A DNA stretch of 64,000 nt, from the NCBI GenBank assembly GCA_023423695.1, contig JAFAFA010000079.1:124001-188000 (forward strand), written 5' to 3'. The stretch is from Pseudomonadota bacterium. GTDB taxonomy: Bacteria > Pseudomonadota > Alphaproteobacteria > Azospirillales > Azospirillaceae. Position 1 is the stretch's first letter. Each line of letters starts with the position of its first letter. Positions 27,947 through 37,765 of this stretch are shown here, one piece after another. The notes beneath the pieces are model-generated. The model worked only from the letters and a program-made list of their open reading frames with translations. It ran no database searches and was not told the origin of the DNA. Made by a program: the position numbers and the translations under genes.

Positions 27947-29344
27947 TTAAAAGTGGATCGCCCGGCCATAGGCATCAAGGACCGACTCATGCATCATTTC
28001 CGACAGGGTCGGATGCGGGAACACCGTGTGCATCAGTTCGGCCTCGGTCAGCTCCGACGACTTGGCGATGCCGTAGCCCTGGATCAGCTCGGTCACTTCC
28101 GCACCGATCATGTGGGCACCCAGCATCTCGCCGGTCTTGGCGTCGAAGATGGTCTTGATCAGGCCTTCCGGCTCGCCGAGCGCGATGGCCTTGCCGTTGC
28201 CGACGAACGGGAAGCGGCCGACCTTGATCTCGTAGCCGGCTTCCTTGGCCTTCTTCTCCGTCAGGCCGACCGACGCGATCTGCGGGTGCGAATAGGTGCA
28301 GCCCGGGATGTTGCGGACGTTCAGCGCATGCGGATGCTTGCCGGCGATGTGCTCGGCCACGATCACGCCTTCATGGCTGGCCTTGTGGGCGAGCCAGGGG
28401 GCGCCGGTCACGTCGCCGATGGCGTAGACGCCCGGCTCGTCCGTTTCGCACATGCCGTTGGTCTGGATGTGGCCGCGGTCGGTCTTGACCTTGGTGTTCT
28501 CCAGGCCGAGGCCCTCGGTGTTCGGGCTGATGCCGACGGCGACGATGACGCGGTCGACCGTGATGTCCTCGGTCTTGCCGCCGGCCTCGACGGCCACGGT
28601 CACGCTGTCGGCGGCCTTGCGCAGATTGCCGGCCTTGCCGCCGGTGATGATGCGCATGCCCTGCTTTTCGAAGGCTTTCCGGGCCATTGCCGAGATTTCC
28701 TCATCCTCCACCGGAAGGATGCGGTCCATCACCTCGACCACGGTGACCTTGGCGCCCAGGGCGTTGTAGAAGCTGGCGAATTCGATGCCGATGGCGCCGG
28801 ACCCGATGACCAGCAGCGACTTCGGCATGCTGTCCGGCGTCATCGCCTTGCGGTAGGTCCAGACCAACTTGCCGTCATCCTCCAGGCCCGGCAGCGTGCG
28901 GGCACGGGCGCCGGTGGCGATGATGATGTGCTTGGCGCCGAAGGTGCCGACCGGGGCGTCGCCCTTGCTGACCGCCACCTGCCCCTTGCCGAGTAGCTTG
29001 GCGGAGCCTTCGATCACCGCGACCTTGTTCTTCTTCAGCAGGTGCTTGACGCCGCCGTTCAGCTGCCCGGCGACCTTGCGCGAGCGGGCGACGACCTTGT
29101 CCAGGTCGAAGGACGGGTTCTGGATCACCAGACCATAGTCGGCGGCATGCTTGGCGAGATGCAGCACCTCGGCCGAGCGCAGCAGCGCCTTGGTCGGGAT
29201 GCAGCCCCAGTTCAGGCAGATGCCGCCCAGATTTTCACGCTCGATGACCGCGGTGTGCAGGCCCAGCTGCGCGGCGCGGATCGCCGCCACGTAACCGCCC
29301 GGCCCGCCGCCGATGACGATGACGTCGTAATTCATGTCGGCCAA
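27947..29344 (-). CDS. lpdA: Dihydrolipoamide dehydrogenase (E3)
   Basis: A 465-residue FAD enzyme that reoxidises dihydrolipoyl groups of the 2-oxoacid dehydrogenase complexes and passes electrons to NAD. It has the FAD motif VIVIGGGPGGYVAAIRAAQLG shortened at its ends here, the redox disulfide in GGICLNWGCIPTKALL, the NAD motif LVIGSGAIGIEFA and the C-terminal His-Glu pair in HTVFPHPTLSEMMHE. TTG at 29344 is preferred as start because GGGGAG lies seven bases before it; ATG at 29335 is the alternative. It is the last core gene of the pdh operon. Confidence 0.95.
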   Translation of the reverse strand: MADMNYDVIVIGGGPGGYVAAIRAAQLGLHTAVIERENLGGICLNWGCIPTKALLRSAEVLHLAKHAADYGLVIQNPSFDLDKVVARSRKVAGQLNGGVKHLLKKNKVAVIEGSAKLLGKGQVAVSKGDAPVGTFGAKHIIIATGARARTLPGLEDDGKLVWTYRKAMTPDSMPKSLLVIGSGAIGIEFASFYNALGAKVTVVEVMDRILPVEDEEISAMARKAFEKQGMRIITGGKAGNLRKAADSVTVAVEAGGKTEDITVDRVIVAVGISPNTEGLGLENTKVKTDRGHIQTNGMCETDEPGVYAIGDVTGAPWLAHKASHEGVIVAEHIAGKHPHALNVRNIPGCTYSHPQIASVGLTEKKAKEAGYEIKVGRFPFVGNGKAIALGEPEGLIKTIFDAKTGEMLGAHMIGAEVTELIQGYGIAKSSELTEAELMHTVFPHPTLSEMMHESVLDAYGRAIHF

Positions 29345-29359
29345 GGGTGTTCTCCCCAT

Positions 29360-29662
29360 TCAGGAGCGAGGCGCATCCTCGCGGCCGGCGGCAAAGATGC
29401 CTTCCTCGACCCGGCACGCCTCGTCGATGATCGTCTGGTACAGGGTGGCCATGAAGTCCGGATCCAGGCCGTAGGCCAAGCCCGCCTCGGCCGCCCGCCG
29501 TTTGACCGCTTCGACGCGGTCGGGCAGGACGGCCGGCAGCTTCTCCGCCATCTTCACCGCTGCGACGCGATGGACGACGGACAGCCGTTTGCCCAGCAAC
29601 GCGACAAGCTCGTCGTCGATGGCGTCGATTTCGGCGCGGAGCGGGGCAAGGCTTTTCGACAT
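29360..29662 (-). CDS. Chorismate mutase (AroQ type), inside the pdh operon
   Basis: A 100-residue all-helical AroQ-class chorismate mutase. It begins MSKSLAPLRAEIDAIDDEL and includes the helix-1 pattern LRAEIDAIDDELVALLGKR, VAAVKMAEKLP with the active-site Lys, and LYQTIIDEACR near the end. The enzyme converts chorismate to prephenate for Phe and Tyr synthesis. It lies 20 bases after pdhC and 16 before lpdA, so it is transcribed with them, although no direct metabolic link is obvious. It could instead be a chorismate-mutase-like protein with another role. ATG at 29662 is the first good start. Confidence 0.85.
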   Translation of the reverse strand: MSKSLAPLRAEIDAIDDELVALLGKRLSVVHRVAAVKMAEKLPAVLPDRVEAVKRRAAEAGLAYGLDPDFMATLYQTIIDEACRVEEGIFAAGREDAPRS

Positions 29663-29681
29663 GGAACCGGTCCTCAAACCG

Positions 29682-31010
29682 TCAGAGCAGCATCGAGAGC
29701 GGATCCTCGAGCAGCTTCTTCACCGCTCCAAGGAATTCCGCACCGACGGCGCCATCGGCCACGCGATGGTCGAAGGTGCCGGTCAGGCTCATCACCGTGG
29801 CGATGGCCAGAGCGCCGTCCTTCACCACCGGGCGCTGCTCGCTGGCGCCGACCGCCAGGATGCAGGCCTGCGGCGGGTTGATGATCGCCTGGAACTGCTT
29901 GATCCCCATCATGCCCAGGTTGGAGATGGAGATCGTGCCGCCCTGATACTCTTCCGGCTTCAGCGCGTTGTCGCGCGCCTTCTTGGCCAAGGTCTTCATC
30001 TCGTTGGAGATGTCGGCCAGACCCTTGGTCTCCGCCTTCTTGACGATCGGGGTGATCAGCCCGGTCGGAGTGGCGACGGCAACCGAGATGTCGGCATGCT
30101 GGAACTGCAGCATCGCCTCGTCGGTCCAGGCGGCGTTCAGCGCCGGGACCTTCTTCAGCGCCAGCGCCACGGCGCGGATGATGAAGTCGTTCACCGACAG
30201 CTTGTAGGCGTCCGACCGGCCGTTCAGCTCCGCGCGGACCTTCATCAGCGCGTCGATCTCGACATCCACCGTCAGGAAGTAGTCGGGAACGGTGCGCTTC
30301 ACCTCGCCCAGGCGCTTGGCGATGGTCTTGCGCATGCCGCTGTTTGGCACGGCGGTGTAGGCCATGCCCAGCTTGTCGGCGAGCGCCTTGGCATCCACTC
30401 CCTCGGCCTTCGGCGCCGGAGCCGGAGCCGCGGCGGGAGCCGGAGCGGCGGTGGCCGGCGCGGGAGCACCCGCCGGAGCGGCAGCGGCCTTGGCCGGACC
30501 GGCGGCCTTGGCGGCCTCCACGTCGGCCTTGACGATGCGGCCGTGCGGGCCGGTGCCCTTGACGGACTTCAGGTTGACGCCGGCCTGCTCGGCGATGCGG
30601 CGGGCCAGCGGGCTGGCGAACACGCGCTCGCCGGAAGCCGCCGGGGCCGGAGCGGCGGCGGGGGCCGGAGTCGCAGCGGCCGGGGTAGCCGCCGGAGCGG
30701 GAGCCGGAGCCGCGGCAGGCGCCGGAGCGGGAGCCGAACCGGCGGAGGCCAGCGCGCTCTCGTCCTCGCCCTCTTCCAGCAGGATGGCGATGGGGGTGTT
30801 CACCGCCACGCCCTGGCTGCCGGCCGGGATCAGGATCTTGCCGATGCGGCCTTCTTCGACCGCTTCGACTTCCATGGTGGCCTTGTCGGTTTCGATCTCG
30901 GCGAGCACGTCGCCGGACTTCACCGTGTCGCCTTCCTTCTTCAGCCACTTGGCGAGGTTGCCCTCGGTCATCGTGGGCGAGAGGGCGGGCATCAGAATCT
31001 GAACGGTCAT
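29682..31010 (-). CDS. pdhC: Pyruvate dehydrogenase E2, dihydrolipoyl acetyltransferase
   Basis: A 442-residue E2 core subunit. One lipoyl domain at residues 1-80 carries the modified Lys in ETDKATMEVEAV. A long Ala/Pro linker follows, then a peripheral-subunit-binding domain (FASPLARRIAEQAGV, GTGPHGRIVKADVE). A second Ala/Pro linker leads to the catalytic domain, with the active-site region TGTFDHRVADGAVGAEFL. It transfers acetyl groups to CoA and forms the complex core. The linkers explain the low-complexity sequence near 30410-30740. Its first 86-bp exact repeat with pdhB is listed separately. Confidence 0.96.
   Translation of the reverse strand: MTVQILMPALSPTMTEGNLAKWLKKEGDTVKSGDVLAEIETDKATMEVEAVEEGRIGKILIPAGSQGVAVNTPIAILLEEGEDESALASAGSAPAPAPAAAPAPAPAATPAAATPAPAAAPAPAASGERVFASPLARRIAEQAGVNLKSVKGTGPHGRIVKADVEAAKAAGPAKAAAAPAGAPAPATAAPAPAAAPAPAPKAEGVDAKALADKLGMAYTAVPNSGMRKTIAKRLGEVKRTVPDYFLTVDVEIDALMKVRAELNGRSDAYKLSVNDFIIRAVALALKKVPALNAAWTDEAMLQFQHADISVAVATPTGLITPIVKKAETKGLADISNEMKTLAKKARDNALKPEEYQGGTISISNLGMMGIKQFQAIINPPQACILAVGASEQRPVVKDGALAIATVMSLTGTFDHRVADGAVGAEFLGAVKKLLEDPLSMLL
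30856..30941. repeat. 86-bp exact direct repeat, copy in pdhC
   Basis: This stretch of the pdhC lipoyl-domain coding sequence is identical, base for base, to 32276-32361 in pdhB. It covers the codons around the lipoylated lysine. Identity extends to synonymous positions, which points to a recent duplication or gene conversion. Confidence 0.9.
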
Positions 31011-31026
31011 CCTATCAGCCCTCCTC

Positions 31027-32430
<1,404 letters not shown>

Positions 32431-32550
32431 TCCTCAACCTCCGGCGGCGCGGGGGAACCCGGTTGCCGCTCCCAATCTGGGGGCAACCCGTTCCGGTCGG
32501 CGCCGCTCCTGCTTTTCGTTGACGTCAGGACCAGACGGTGGATTCGACGA

Positions 32551-33570
32551 TCAGGTCTCGACCAGGATGTCGGTCCACAGTTCCGACGGATCGGGCTCGG
32601 GGCTCTGCTGCGCGAACTCGGCCGATTCGGTGACGATCGCCTTCACCTCGCGATCGATCTCCTTCAGCTTGTCCTCGTCGGCATGGCCGCCGCCCAGCAG
32701 CTTGGACTTCAGCTGGTCGATGGGATCGGACTCCGACCGCATCTTCTCGACCTCCTCCTTCGTCCGGTACTTGGCCGGATCGGACATGGAGTGGCCGCGG
32801 TAGCGGTAGGTCTTCATCTCCAGGATGACCGGGCCGTTGCCCTCGCGGATGTAGTTCACCCACTGGTCGGCGGCGGCCTTCACCTCGAGCACGTCCATCC
32901 CGTTGACCTGATAGCCGGGGATGCCGTAGGCGGCACCGCGCTGGTGCAGCTCGCCGGCCGAGGCGCGCTCCTGCGAGGTGCCCATGGCGTACTTGTTGTT
33001 CTCGATGACGAACAGCACCGGCAGCTTCCACAGCGCCGCCATGTTGAAGCTCTCGTACACCTGGCCCTGGTTGATCGCGCCGTCGCCGCAATAGACCGCG
33101 GAGACCCCGCCGTCGTTGAGGTACTTGTGCGCGAAGGCCAGACCGGTGCCGAGCGGAACCTGGCCGCCGACGATGCCGTGGCCGCCGTAGAAGTTCTTCT
33201 CGCGGCTGAACATGTGCATCGAGCCGCCCTTGCCCTTGGAGTAGCCCCCGATGCGGCCGGTCAGCTCGGCCATCACGCCCTTGGCTTCCATGCCGCAGGC
33301 CAGCATGTGGCCGTGGTCACGGTAGCTGGTGATGACGGTGTCGCCCTGCTTCAGGGCGGCCTGCACGCCGACCACGACGGCCTCCTGGCCGATGTACAGG
33401 TGGCAGAAGCCGCCGATCAGGCCCATGCCGTACAGCTGGCCCGCCTTCTCTTCGAAGCGGCGGATCAGCAGCATCTCGCGGTAGTAATGAAGAAGCTCTT
33501 CGGAAGAGACGGCTTGAGCGGGCGCGGTGTCGGTCTGCGCCTTGGTGGGACGGCGTCGGGACGCGGCCAT
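32551..33570 (-). CDS. pdhA: Pyruvate dehydrogenase E1 alpha
   Basis: A 339-residue TPP-binding subunit. The TPP motif runs from CGDGAINQGQVYESFNMAA to ENNKYAMGTS, and the phosphorylation-loop region YRYRGHSMSDPAKYRT is conserved. ATG at 33570 (MAASRRRPTKAQ) has GGGGAGGAATC directly upstream; the frame is open further but unsupported. It is the first gene of pdhA-pdhB-pdhC-CM-lpdA. The 193-base region before it holds a perfect palindrome that may control the operon. Confidence 0.96.
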   Translation of the reverse strand: MAASRRRPTKAQTDTAPAQAVSSEELLHYYREMLLIRRFEEKAGQLYGMGLIGGFCHLYIGQEAVVVGVQAALKQGDTVITSYRDHGHMLACGMEAKGVMAELTGRIGGYSKGKGGSMHMFSREKNFYGGHGIVGGQVPLGTGLAFAHKYLNDGGVSAVYCGDGAINQGQVYESFNMAALWKLPVLFVIENNKYAMGTSQERASAGELHQRGAAYGIPGYQVNGMDVLEVKAAADQWVNYIREGNGPVILEMKTYRYRGHSMSDPAKYRTKEEVEKMRSESDPIDQLKSKLLGGGHADEDKLKEIDREVKAIVTESAEFAQQSPEPDPSELWTDILVET

Positions 33571-33727
33571 GATTCCTCCCCAGGGTTCAAGCGGCAATGG
33601 GCCTTACAACAACCCTTGCCGCCGCGCGTTGCGGGCATGCGAGAGCCCGCACCGGAAGCGACTATGGCGCGCACACTACACGAGCTTTACAGCCCGCGCA
33701 AATATCTGTTTTTGCAGCGCTATTTTC

Positions 33728-33750
33728 GATTAACCGAATTTCGGTTAATC
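33728..33750. promoter_or_regulatory. 23-bp palindrome upstream of the pdh operon
   Basis: GATTAACCGAA (33728-33738) and TTCGGTTAATC (33740-33750) are perfect complements about a single central T. It lies 158 bases upstream of pdhA and just downstream of the ftsB stop. It looks like a dimeric regulator site; the regulator is unknown. Confidence 0.65.
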
Positions 33751-33763
33751 AGCTGATTTCCCC

Positions 33764-34135
33764 CTACTTCTGTACCGGGGCCCCTTCAGGCTCGACCAGC
33801 TTGGGCAGCTTGACGATGACGTCGCGCGGGTTGGAGAAGTTCAGCATCAGCCGCGCCCGCTCCTCCAGCATGTCGCGGTCGAGCCCGTCGCCGCGCAGAA
33901 GCTGGGCGCGGCGTTCCATCTCCTCCCGTTCGGTGCGGAGCTGGTTCAGGACCTCTTCGGCCTGGGCGATCTCCCCCTGGATCTGCTTCATCGCCACCAA
34001 CCCGCGATCGCCATGGATCGCGTAGTAGGCGAAGTAGGCAACCACGCAGGCGCACAGCGCCGGCATGATGGCTTGGCGGATCGCGCTCTTGGCAGCGCGG
34101 GCGAGCGTGTCGGTGAAGTCGGCGATCATCGTCAT
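33764..34135 (-). CDS. FtsB-like septum formation initiator
   Basis: A 123-residue single-pass membrane protein of the DivIC/FtsB family. A short cytoplasmic N-terminus is followed by the hydrophobic helix ALCACVVAYFAYYAIHGDRG, a coiled coil (GEIAQAEEVLNQLRTEREE) and the family C-terminal pattern MLEERARLMLNF. FtsB links FtsQ and FtsL in the division complex. The gene commonly precedes pdhA in alphaproteobacteria, as here. ATG at 34135 gives MTMIADF; the second Met is two codons on. Confidence 0.85.
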   Translation of the reverse strand: MTMIADFTDTLARAAKSAIRQAIMPALCACVVAYFAYYAIHGDRGLVAMKQIQGEIAQAEEVLNQLRTEREEMERRAQLLRGDGLDRDMLEERARLMLNFSNPRDVIVKLPKLVEPEGAPVQK

Positions 34136-34518
34136 GGTGGTTGGATGGAATCACAGCGACTTTCCACCGGTCAAACGAAAAAGCTGGAACAGCCAAGTCG
34201 CAAAAGTGTCGTGTTCTTTGCGCAACCCAGTAATGGGCAACCTACCACGCCTGCGCCATAAGTTGTCAGAACGTTCCGTGAAAGTTCTCCGTGCCTTCCG
34301 GTGGGGTATTCCGTCTCCAGCCGGTGCGCCCGCCGGCGCTCCCGGCCCCGTTGCTGCACGGCACCCACTCGACATAGTGCTAAGGACGAATGGAATGAAA
34401 CCGGCGGTGGCGTGTTTGGACCCACACGGCGTTGCCGGAGCCGTACCGGGACAGCGAATGCGCTCCCAGTTGCCGGTTTCCAGGGCGGCGCCGCCCAATG
34501 GCTGAGGAGACACACTCC
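34136..34518. other. Intergenic region between ftsB and a lipoprotein gene
   Basis: These 383 bases lie between divergent genes. No convincing ORF, RNA gene or strong inverted repeat was found. It must hold the ftsB and lipoprotein promoters, but no well-spaced pair of consensus hexamers stands out. Confidence 0.4.
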
Positions 34519-34830
34519 ATGCGCAGCAAGTTTCTGATCGCGGCCCTTCCCGCCCTGCTTCTGGGGCTGGCGGCTTGCGACGACCAGAACGCCCAGAACT
34601 CCAACGCGGCGAACCAGACCAGCCCGACCACCAGTAGCGGCTCCAGCAGCGGCTCCACCACGGTCCCGCCGCCGTCGACCGGCGTCCCGGTGCAGGGCGG
34701 CACCTCCGGCAACTCGATGAATGACAGCAGCGGCGCCACCACCACGGTGCCGGGCGGCTCCACGGCCGGCGGATCCGCCGGCGGCGGCGCCAGCACCGGC
34801 GGTTCGGCCACCCCGTCGGGTGGTCAGTAA
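34519..34830 (+). CDS. Small Ser/Gly/Thr-rich lipoprotein
   Basis: A 103-residue predicted lipoprotein. The signal peptide MRSKFLIAALPALLLGLAAC ends in a lipobox (LAAC), so the mature N-terminal Cys would be lipid-modified and anchored to a membrane. The rest is low-complexity Ser, Thr, Gly, Pro and Asn sequence with no domain. The ATG at 34519 has GAGGAGA upstream. Its function is unknown; similar flexible lipoproteins are common and poorly conserved. A hairpin terminator follows at 34860. Confidence 0.65.
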   Translation: MRSKFLIAALPALLLGLAACDDQNAQNSNAANQTSPTTSSGSSSGSTTVPPPSTGVPVQGGTSGNSMNDSSGATTTVPGGSTAGGSAGGGASTGGSATPSGGQ

Positions 34831-34859
34831 AGCCCGGCCTTCAGCAAGCCTGCGGAATA

Positions 34860-34886
34860 GCCCCTCTCCCACCGCGGGAGAGGGGC
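34860..34886. terminator. Bidirectional terminator hairpin
   Basis: GCCCCTCTCCC (34860-34870) pairs perfectly with GGGAGAGGGGC (34876-34886) around a five-base loop, followed by GTTT. It lies between the convergent lipoprotein and modC genes. The core resembles that of the REP copies at 49394-49512. Confidence 0.6.
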
Positions 34887-34899
34887 GTTTCGAGCTTCT

Positions 34900-36018
34900 T
34901 CACACATCCACGACCCGCCGCCCATCCGCGCGCGCGCCGGTGCTGCCCGGCTCGAAGGCGATGCCCTTCACCAGCGCCACCACGGAGCGGCCGGGCGTCA
35001 GGTCCAACTCGCGCACCGCCGCGCGGGTGATGCGCGCGATCAGGAAGGAGCCGCCAACCGCCAGCCGTACGTCGGCGGAGGACGGCCCCGACTCGGCGAC
35101 CTCCACCACCGTCGCTGCCAGCGCGTTGCGCACGCTCATGCCGGCCGGCTGCTGCAAGGCGACGATGACGTCGCGGGCATGGATGTGCAGGCGCACCGCG
35201 GCGCCCAGCGCACGCTCCACCCGTGGGACGGTCAGATGCCCGCCATCGAAGGCCAGCACTGTCAGCCCGTCCTCGGGGATATGGCGCTCCACCGTCAGGT
35301 CCAGCACGGCGCCGGCATCCTGCGCGCCGGTCACGGCAGACAGGTCGAGCCGACCCATCACCGTGCCGACCGGCCCGACGGCGCGCACCCTGCCCTCCCC
35401 GATCAGCACCATCGTGGTGGCGAGGCGCACCACCTCGTCCAGCGCGTGGCTGACCATGACGATTGGGATGTTCATCTCGTCACGCAGCCGCTCGATGTAG
35501 GGCATGATCTCCGCCTTGCGGCCGGCATCGAGCGAGGCCATCGGCTCGTCCATCAGCAGCAGGCGCGGCTGTGCCAGCAGGGCGCGGCCGAAGGCGACGC
35601 GCTGCTTCTCGCCGCCGGACAGCCTGCGCGGTCGGCGGTCCAGCAGATGAGCCAGTCCCAGCAACTCCACCACCGGGCCGAAGGCGATGCGGCGCTCCGC
35701 GACCGGCACCCGGCGCAGGCCGAATTCCAGATTGCTGCGCACGGTCATGTGCGGGAACAGCCGCGCATCCTGAAAGACGTAGCCGATGCGCCGCTTTTCC
35801 ACCGGGACGTCGATGCGCCGAGCGCTGTCGAAGAACACGGTGTCGCCAATGCGGATATGGCCGGCATCGGGCCTCGTTAGACCGGCGATGGCATTGATGA
35901 CGGAGGTTTTGCCGGACCCGGAGCGGCCGAACAGGGCCGTCACCCCGCGCTCCTCGGCGGTGAAGGCGATGTCGAGCGCAAAAGCGCCCAGCGTCTGGCG
36001 GATCGAAAGGTCGAGCAT
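34900..36018 (-). CDS. modC: Molybdate ABC transporter ATP-binding protein
   Basis: A 372-residue ATPase. The N-terminal half is an ABC domain with Walker A FGRSGSGKTS, signature RLSGGEKQRVAFGRAL, Walker B LLLMDEPMASLD and switch His VSHALDE. The C-terminal part (from about residue 295) is a Mop-type molybdate-binding domain (SVRNALAATVVEVAESG). This two-domain layout is diagnostic of ModC. It powers high-affinity molybdate uptake. It starts two bases after the modB stop. Confidence 0.95.
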   Translation of the reverse strand: MLDLSIRQTLGAFALDIAFTAEERGVTALFGRSGSGKTSVINAIAGLTRPDAGHIRIGDTVFFDSARRIDVPVEKRRIGYVFQDARLFPHMTVRSNLEFGLRRVPVAERRIAFGPVVELLGLAHLLDRRPRRLSGGEKQRVAFGRALLAQPRLLLMDEPMASLDAGRKAEIMPYIERLRDEMNIPIVMVSHALDEVVRLATTMVLIGEGRVRAVGPVGTVMGRLDLSAVTGAQDAGAVLDLTVERHIPEDGLTVLAFDGGHLTVPRVERALGAAVRLHIHARDVIVALQQPAGMSVRNALAATVVEVAESGPSSADVRLAVGGSFLIARITRAAVRELDLTPGRSVVALVKGIAFEPGSTGARADGRRVVDV

Positions 36019-36020
36019 GG

Positions 36021-36716
36021 TCAGGTCTGCCCGATCAGCCGCCGGACGCGGTGCGCCAGAAATTCCGACAGCATCAGTGCGACGAGGGCCACGCCGAAGG
36101 AAATGGCCGCCAGCCGCGCCGCCACCGCGTCGCCACCCGGTTCCTGGGTCGCTGCATAGATCGCCAGCGGCAGGGTTTGTGTCTGGCCGGGGATGTTGGA
36201 GACGAAGGTGATGACGGCGCCGAACTCTCCCATCGCCGCCGCGAAGGCGACGATGGCGCCGGACAGCAGCCCGGGCGCCATCAGCGGCAGCAGGATGGTG
36301 AAGAAGCGGTCGATGGGGCCGGCACCCAGCGTGCGCGCCGCCGCCTCCAGCCTGCCGTCGATGGCCTCCACCGACAGGCGGATGGCGCGCACCATCAGCG
36401 GGAAGGATGTGACCGCGACCGCCAGGGACGCCCCTTCCGCCGTGAAGATCAGCTTGATGCCGAAGGTCTGGTACAGCCAGCCGCCCACCACCCCCTTGGT
36501 CCCCATGGTCACCAGCAGGATATATCCCGTGACCACCGGCGGCAGGACCAGCGGAAGATGGACCAATCCATCGAGCAGCGTCTTGCCCGGAAAGTCATAG
36601 CGCCCGAGCACCCAGGCGGCGAGCACGGCAACCGGCAACCCCAACGCGATGGCGACGCCCGCGACACGCAGGCTCAGCAACAGCGCGGTGGTTTCCATCG
36701 GCGTCAGGATATCCAT
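36021..36716 (-). CDS. modB: Molybdate ABC transporter permease
   Basis: A 231-residue inner-membrane permease with about five to six hydrophobic helices, such as LLLSLRVAGVAIALGLPVAV and PLVLPPVVTGYILL. The EAA-type coupling loop is LEAAARTLGAGPIDRFFTI. It forms the molybdate channel with ModC. It starts ten bases after modA and almost abuts modC. Confidence 0.95.
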   Translation of the reverse strand: MDILTPMETTALLLSLRVAGVAIALGLPVAVLAAWVLGRYDFPGKTLLDGLVHLPLVLPPVVTGYILLVTMGTKGVVGGWLYQTFGIKLIFTAEGASLAVAVTSFPLMVRAIRLSVEAIDGRLEAAARTLGAGPIDRFFTILLPLMAPGLLSGAIVAFAAAMGEFGAVITFVSNIPGQTQTLPLAIYAATQEPGGDAVAARLAAISFGVALVALMLSEFLAHRVRRLIGQT

Positions 36717-36726
36717 GCGGCGGAGC

Positions 36727-37536
36727 TTACGGTGCTTTGGGGGCCGGAACGAAGCCGAATTCCGTCCACACCGCCATGCCGTCCGGCGACTTCATGTAGT
36801 CGAGGAAAGCGGCGGCGCCGGAGCTCTTGGATGCCGCCACCAGCGCCGCCGGATAGACGATGGGCGGGTAACTGTCCGGCGGAAACGCGGCGGCGACCTC
36901 CACCCCAGGATCGATGGCGGCATCGGTGCGATAGACGATGCCCATCGGCACCTCGCCCCGGCTGACCAGCACCAGCGCCGCCCTCACGCTGTCGGCCCGC
37001 GCCAGCCTCGGCTCGACCGCTTTCCACTGGCCGAGAGACTCCAATGCCGCCTTGGCGTACTTCCCGACCGGAACGTTCGACGGGTCGCCGGTGGCGAGCC
37101 GCCCGTCGCCCAGCTGCTCCGCCAGCTTGCCGCCCTTCGACAGGTCCGGCCTCAGTGCCGTCCCCTTCGGCACCACCACCACCAACTCGTTTCCCAGCAG
37201 GTTCGTGCGGCTGTCTGTCTTGATCAGATTGCGATTCTGCAAATAATCCATCCAGTCGAGATCGGCCGAGATGAAGATGTCGGCCGGTGCATCGTTCTCG
37301 ATCTGCTTGGCGAGCGCGGAGGACGCGGCGAAGGACGAGGTCACCGACAGGCCTGTCTTCGCCTTGAACTGGGACGCGAGTTTCTCAACCGCGTTCTTGG
37401 TGGAGGCGGCAGCCAGAACCAACACGTCCTGCGCCATCGCCGCCGGGGCCGTGACGGTCATACCGAAGCCAAGAACCGCCGCCGACACTGCATGCCTGAA
37501 TTTGCTCCACCCGCGGATCGAATGCACACCGACCAT
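36727..37536 (-). CDS. modA: Periplasmic molybdate-binding protein
   Basis: A 269-residue protein with a signal peptide ending near APAAMAQ, then the ModA opening VLVLAAASTKNAVEKLASQF. ADIFISADLDWMDYL and GDPSNVPVGKYAKAAL line the oxyanion pocket in the family. It captures molybdate (and probably tungstate) in the periplasm. ATG at 37536 has a perfect AGGAGGTGACG before it; an extension to 37566 is rejected. Molybdenum supply matters for nitrogenase, for the molybdoenzyme subunit at 42430-44766 and for the cofactor genes near 54-56 kb. Confidence 0.95.
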   Translation of the reverse strand: MVGVHSIRGWSKFRHAVSAAVLGFGMTVTAPAAMAQDVLVLAAASTKNAVEKLASQFKAKTGLSVTSSFAASSALAKQIENDAPADIFISADLDWMDYLQNRNLIKTDSRTNLLGNELVVVVPKGTALRPDLSKGGKLAEQLGDGRLATGDPSNVPVGKYAKAALESLGQWKAVEPRLARADSVRAALVLVSRGEVPMGIVYRTDAAIDPGVEVAAAFPPDSYPPIVYPAALVAASKSSGAAAFLDYMKSPDGMAVWTEFGFVPAPKAP

Positions 37537-37563
37537 CGTCACCTCCTGCCGTTGACACCGCCT

Positions 37564-37588
37564 CACCTATATACCGATGGATACAGCG
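37564..37588 (-). promoter_or_regulatory. Candidate ModE-type operator upstream of modA
   Basis: Read on the reverse strand the site contains CGCTGTAT, six bases, and then GTATATAGGTG. This is an imperfect inverted repeat resembling the known ModE consensus of two TATATA-containing halves ending in CG. It lies 28 bases upstream of modA. ModE with bound molybdate represses mod operons. No modE gene is in the window. Confidence 0.5.
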
Positions 37589-37765
37589 CTTCGCGGTTGC
37601 GGTAAAGCGCAAACGGCCGGGCTTGCGCTGCCGGCTACTTGGTGGGGCCTGCGCTTGAGGCCTTGCGGAATTCACATCATGTCATGACTTGCCGCGCCGG
37701 CCCGTGATAGGAAGTGCGGCGAATCGGACCCGGTCCCAGCCCTCCCTCTGCTTCAGGAACCTCCC

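Noticed and set aside
33728..33750. CtrA-binding site reading of the TTAACC palindrome
   Set aside because: The two TTAA units are 11 bases apart; the CtrA consensus needs seven. The palindrome is kept as an unassigned operator instead.
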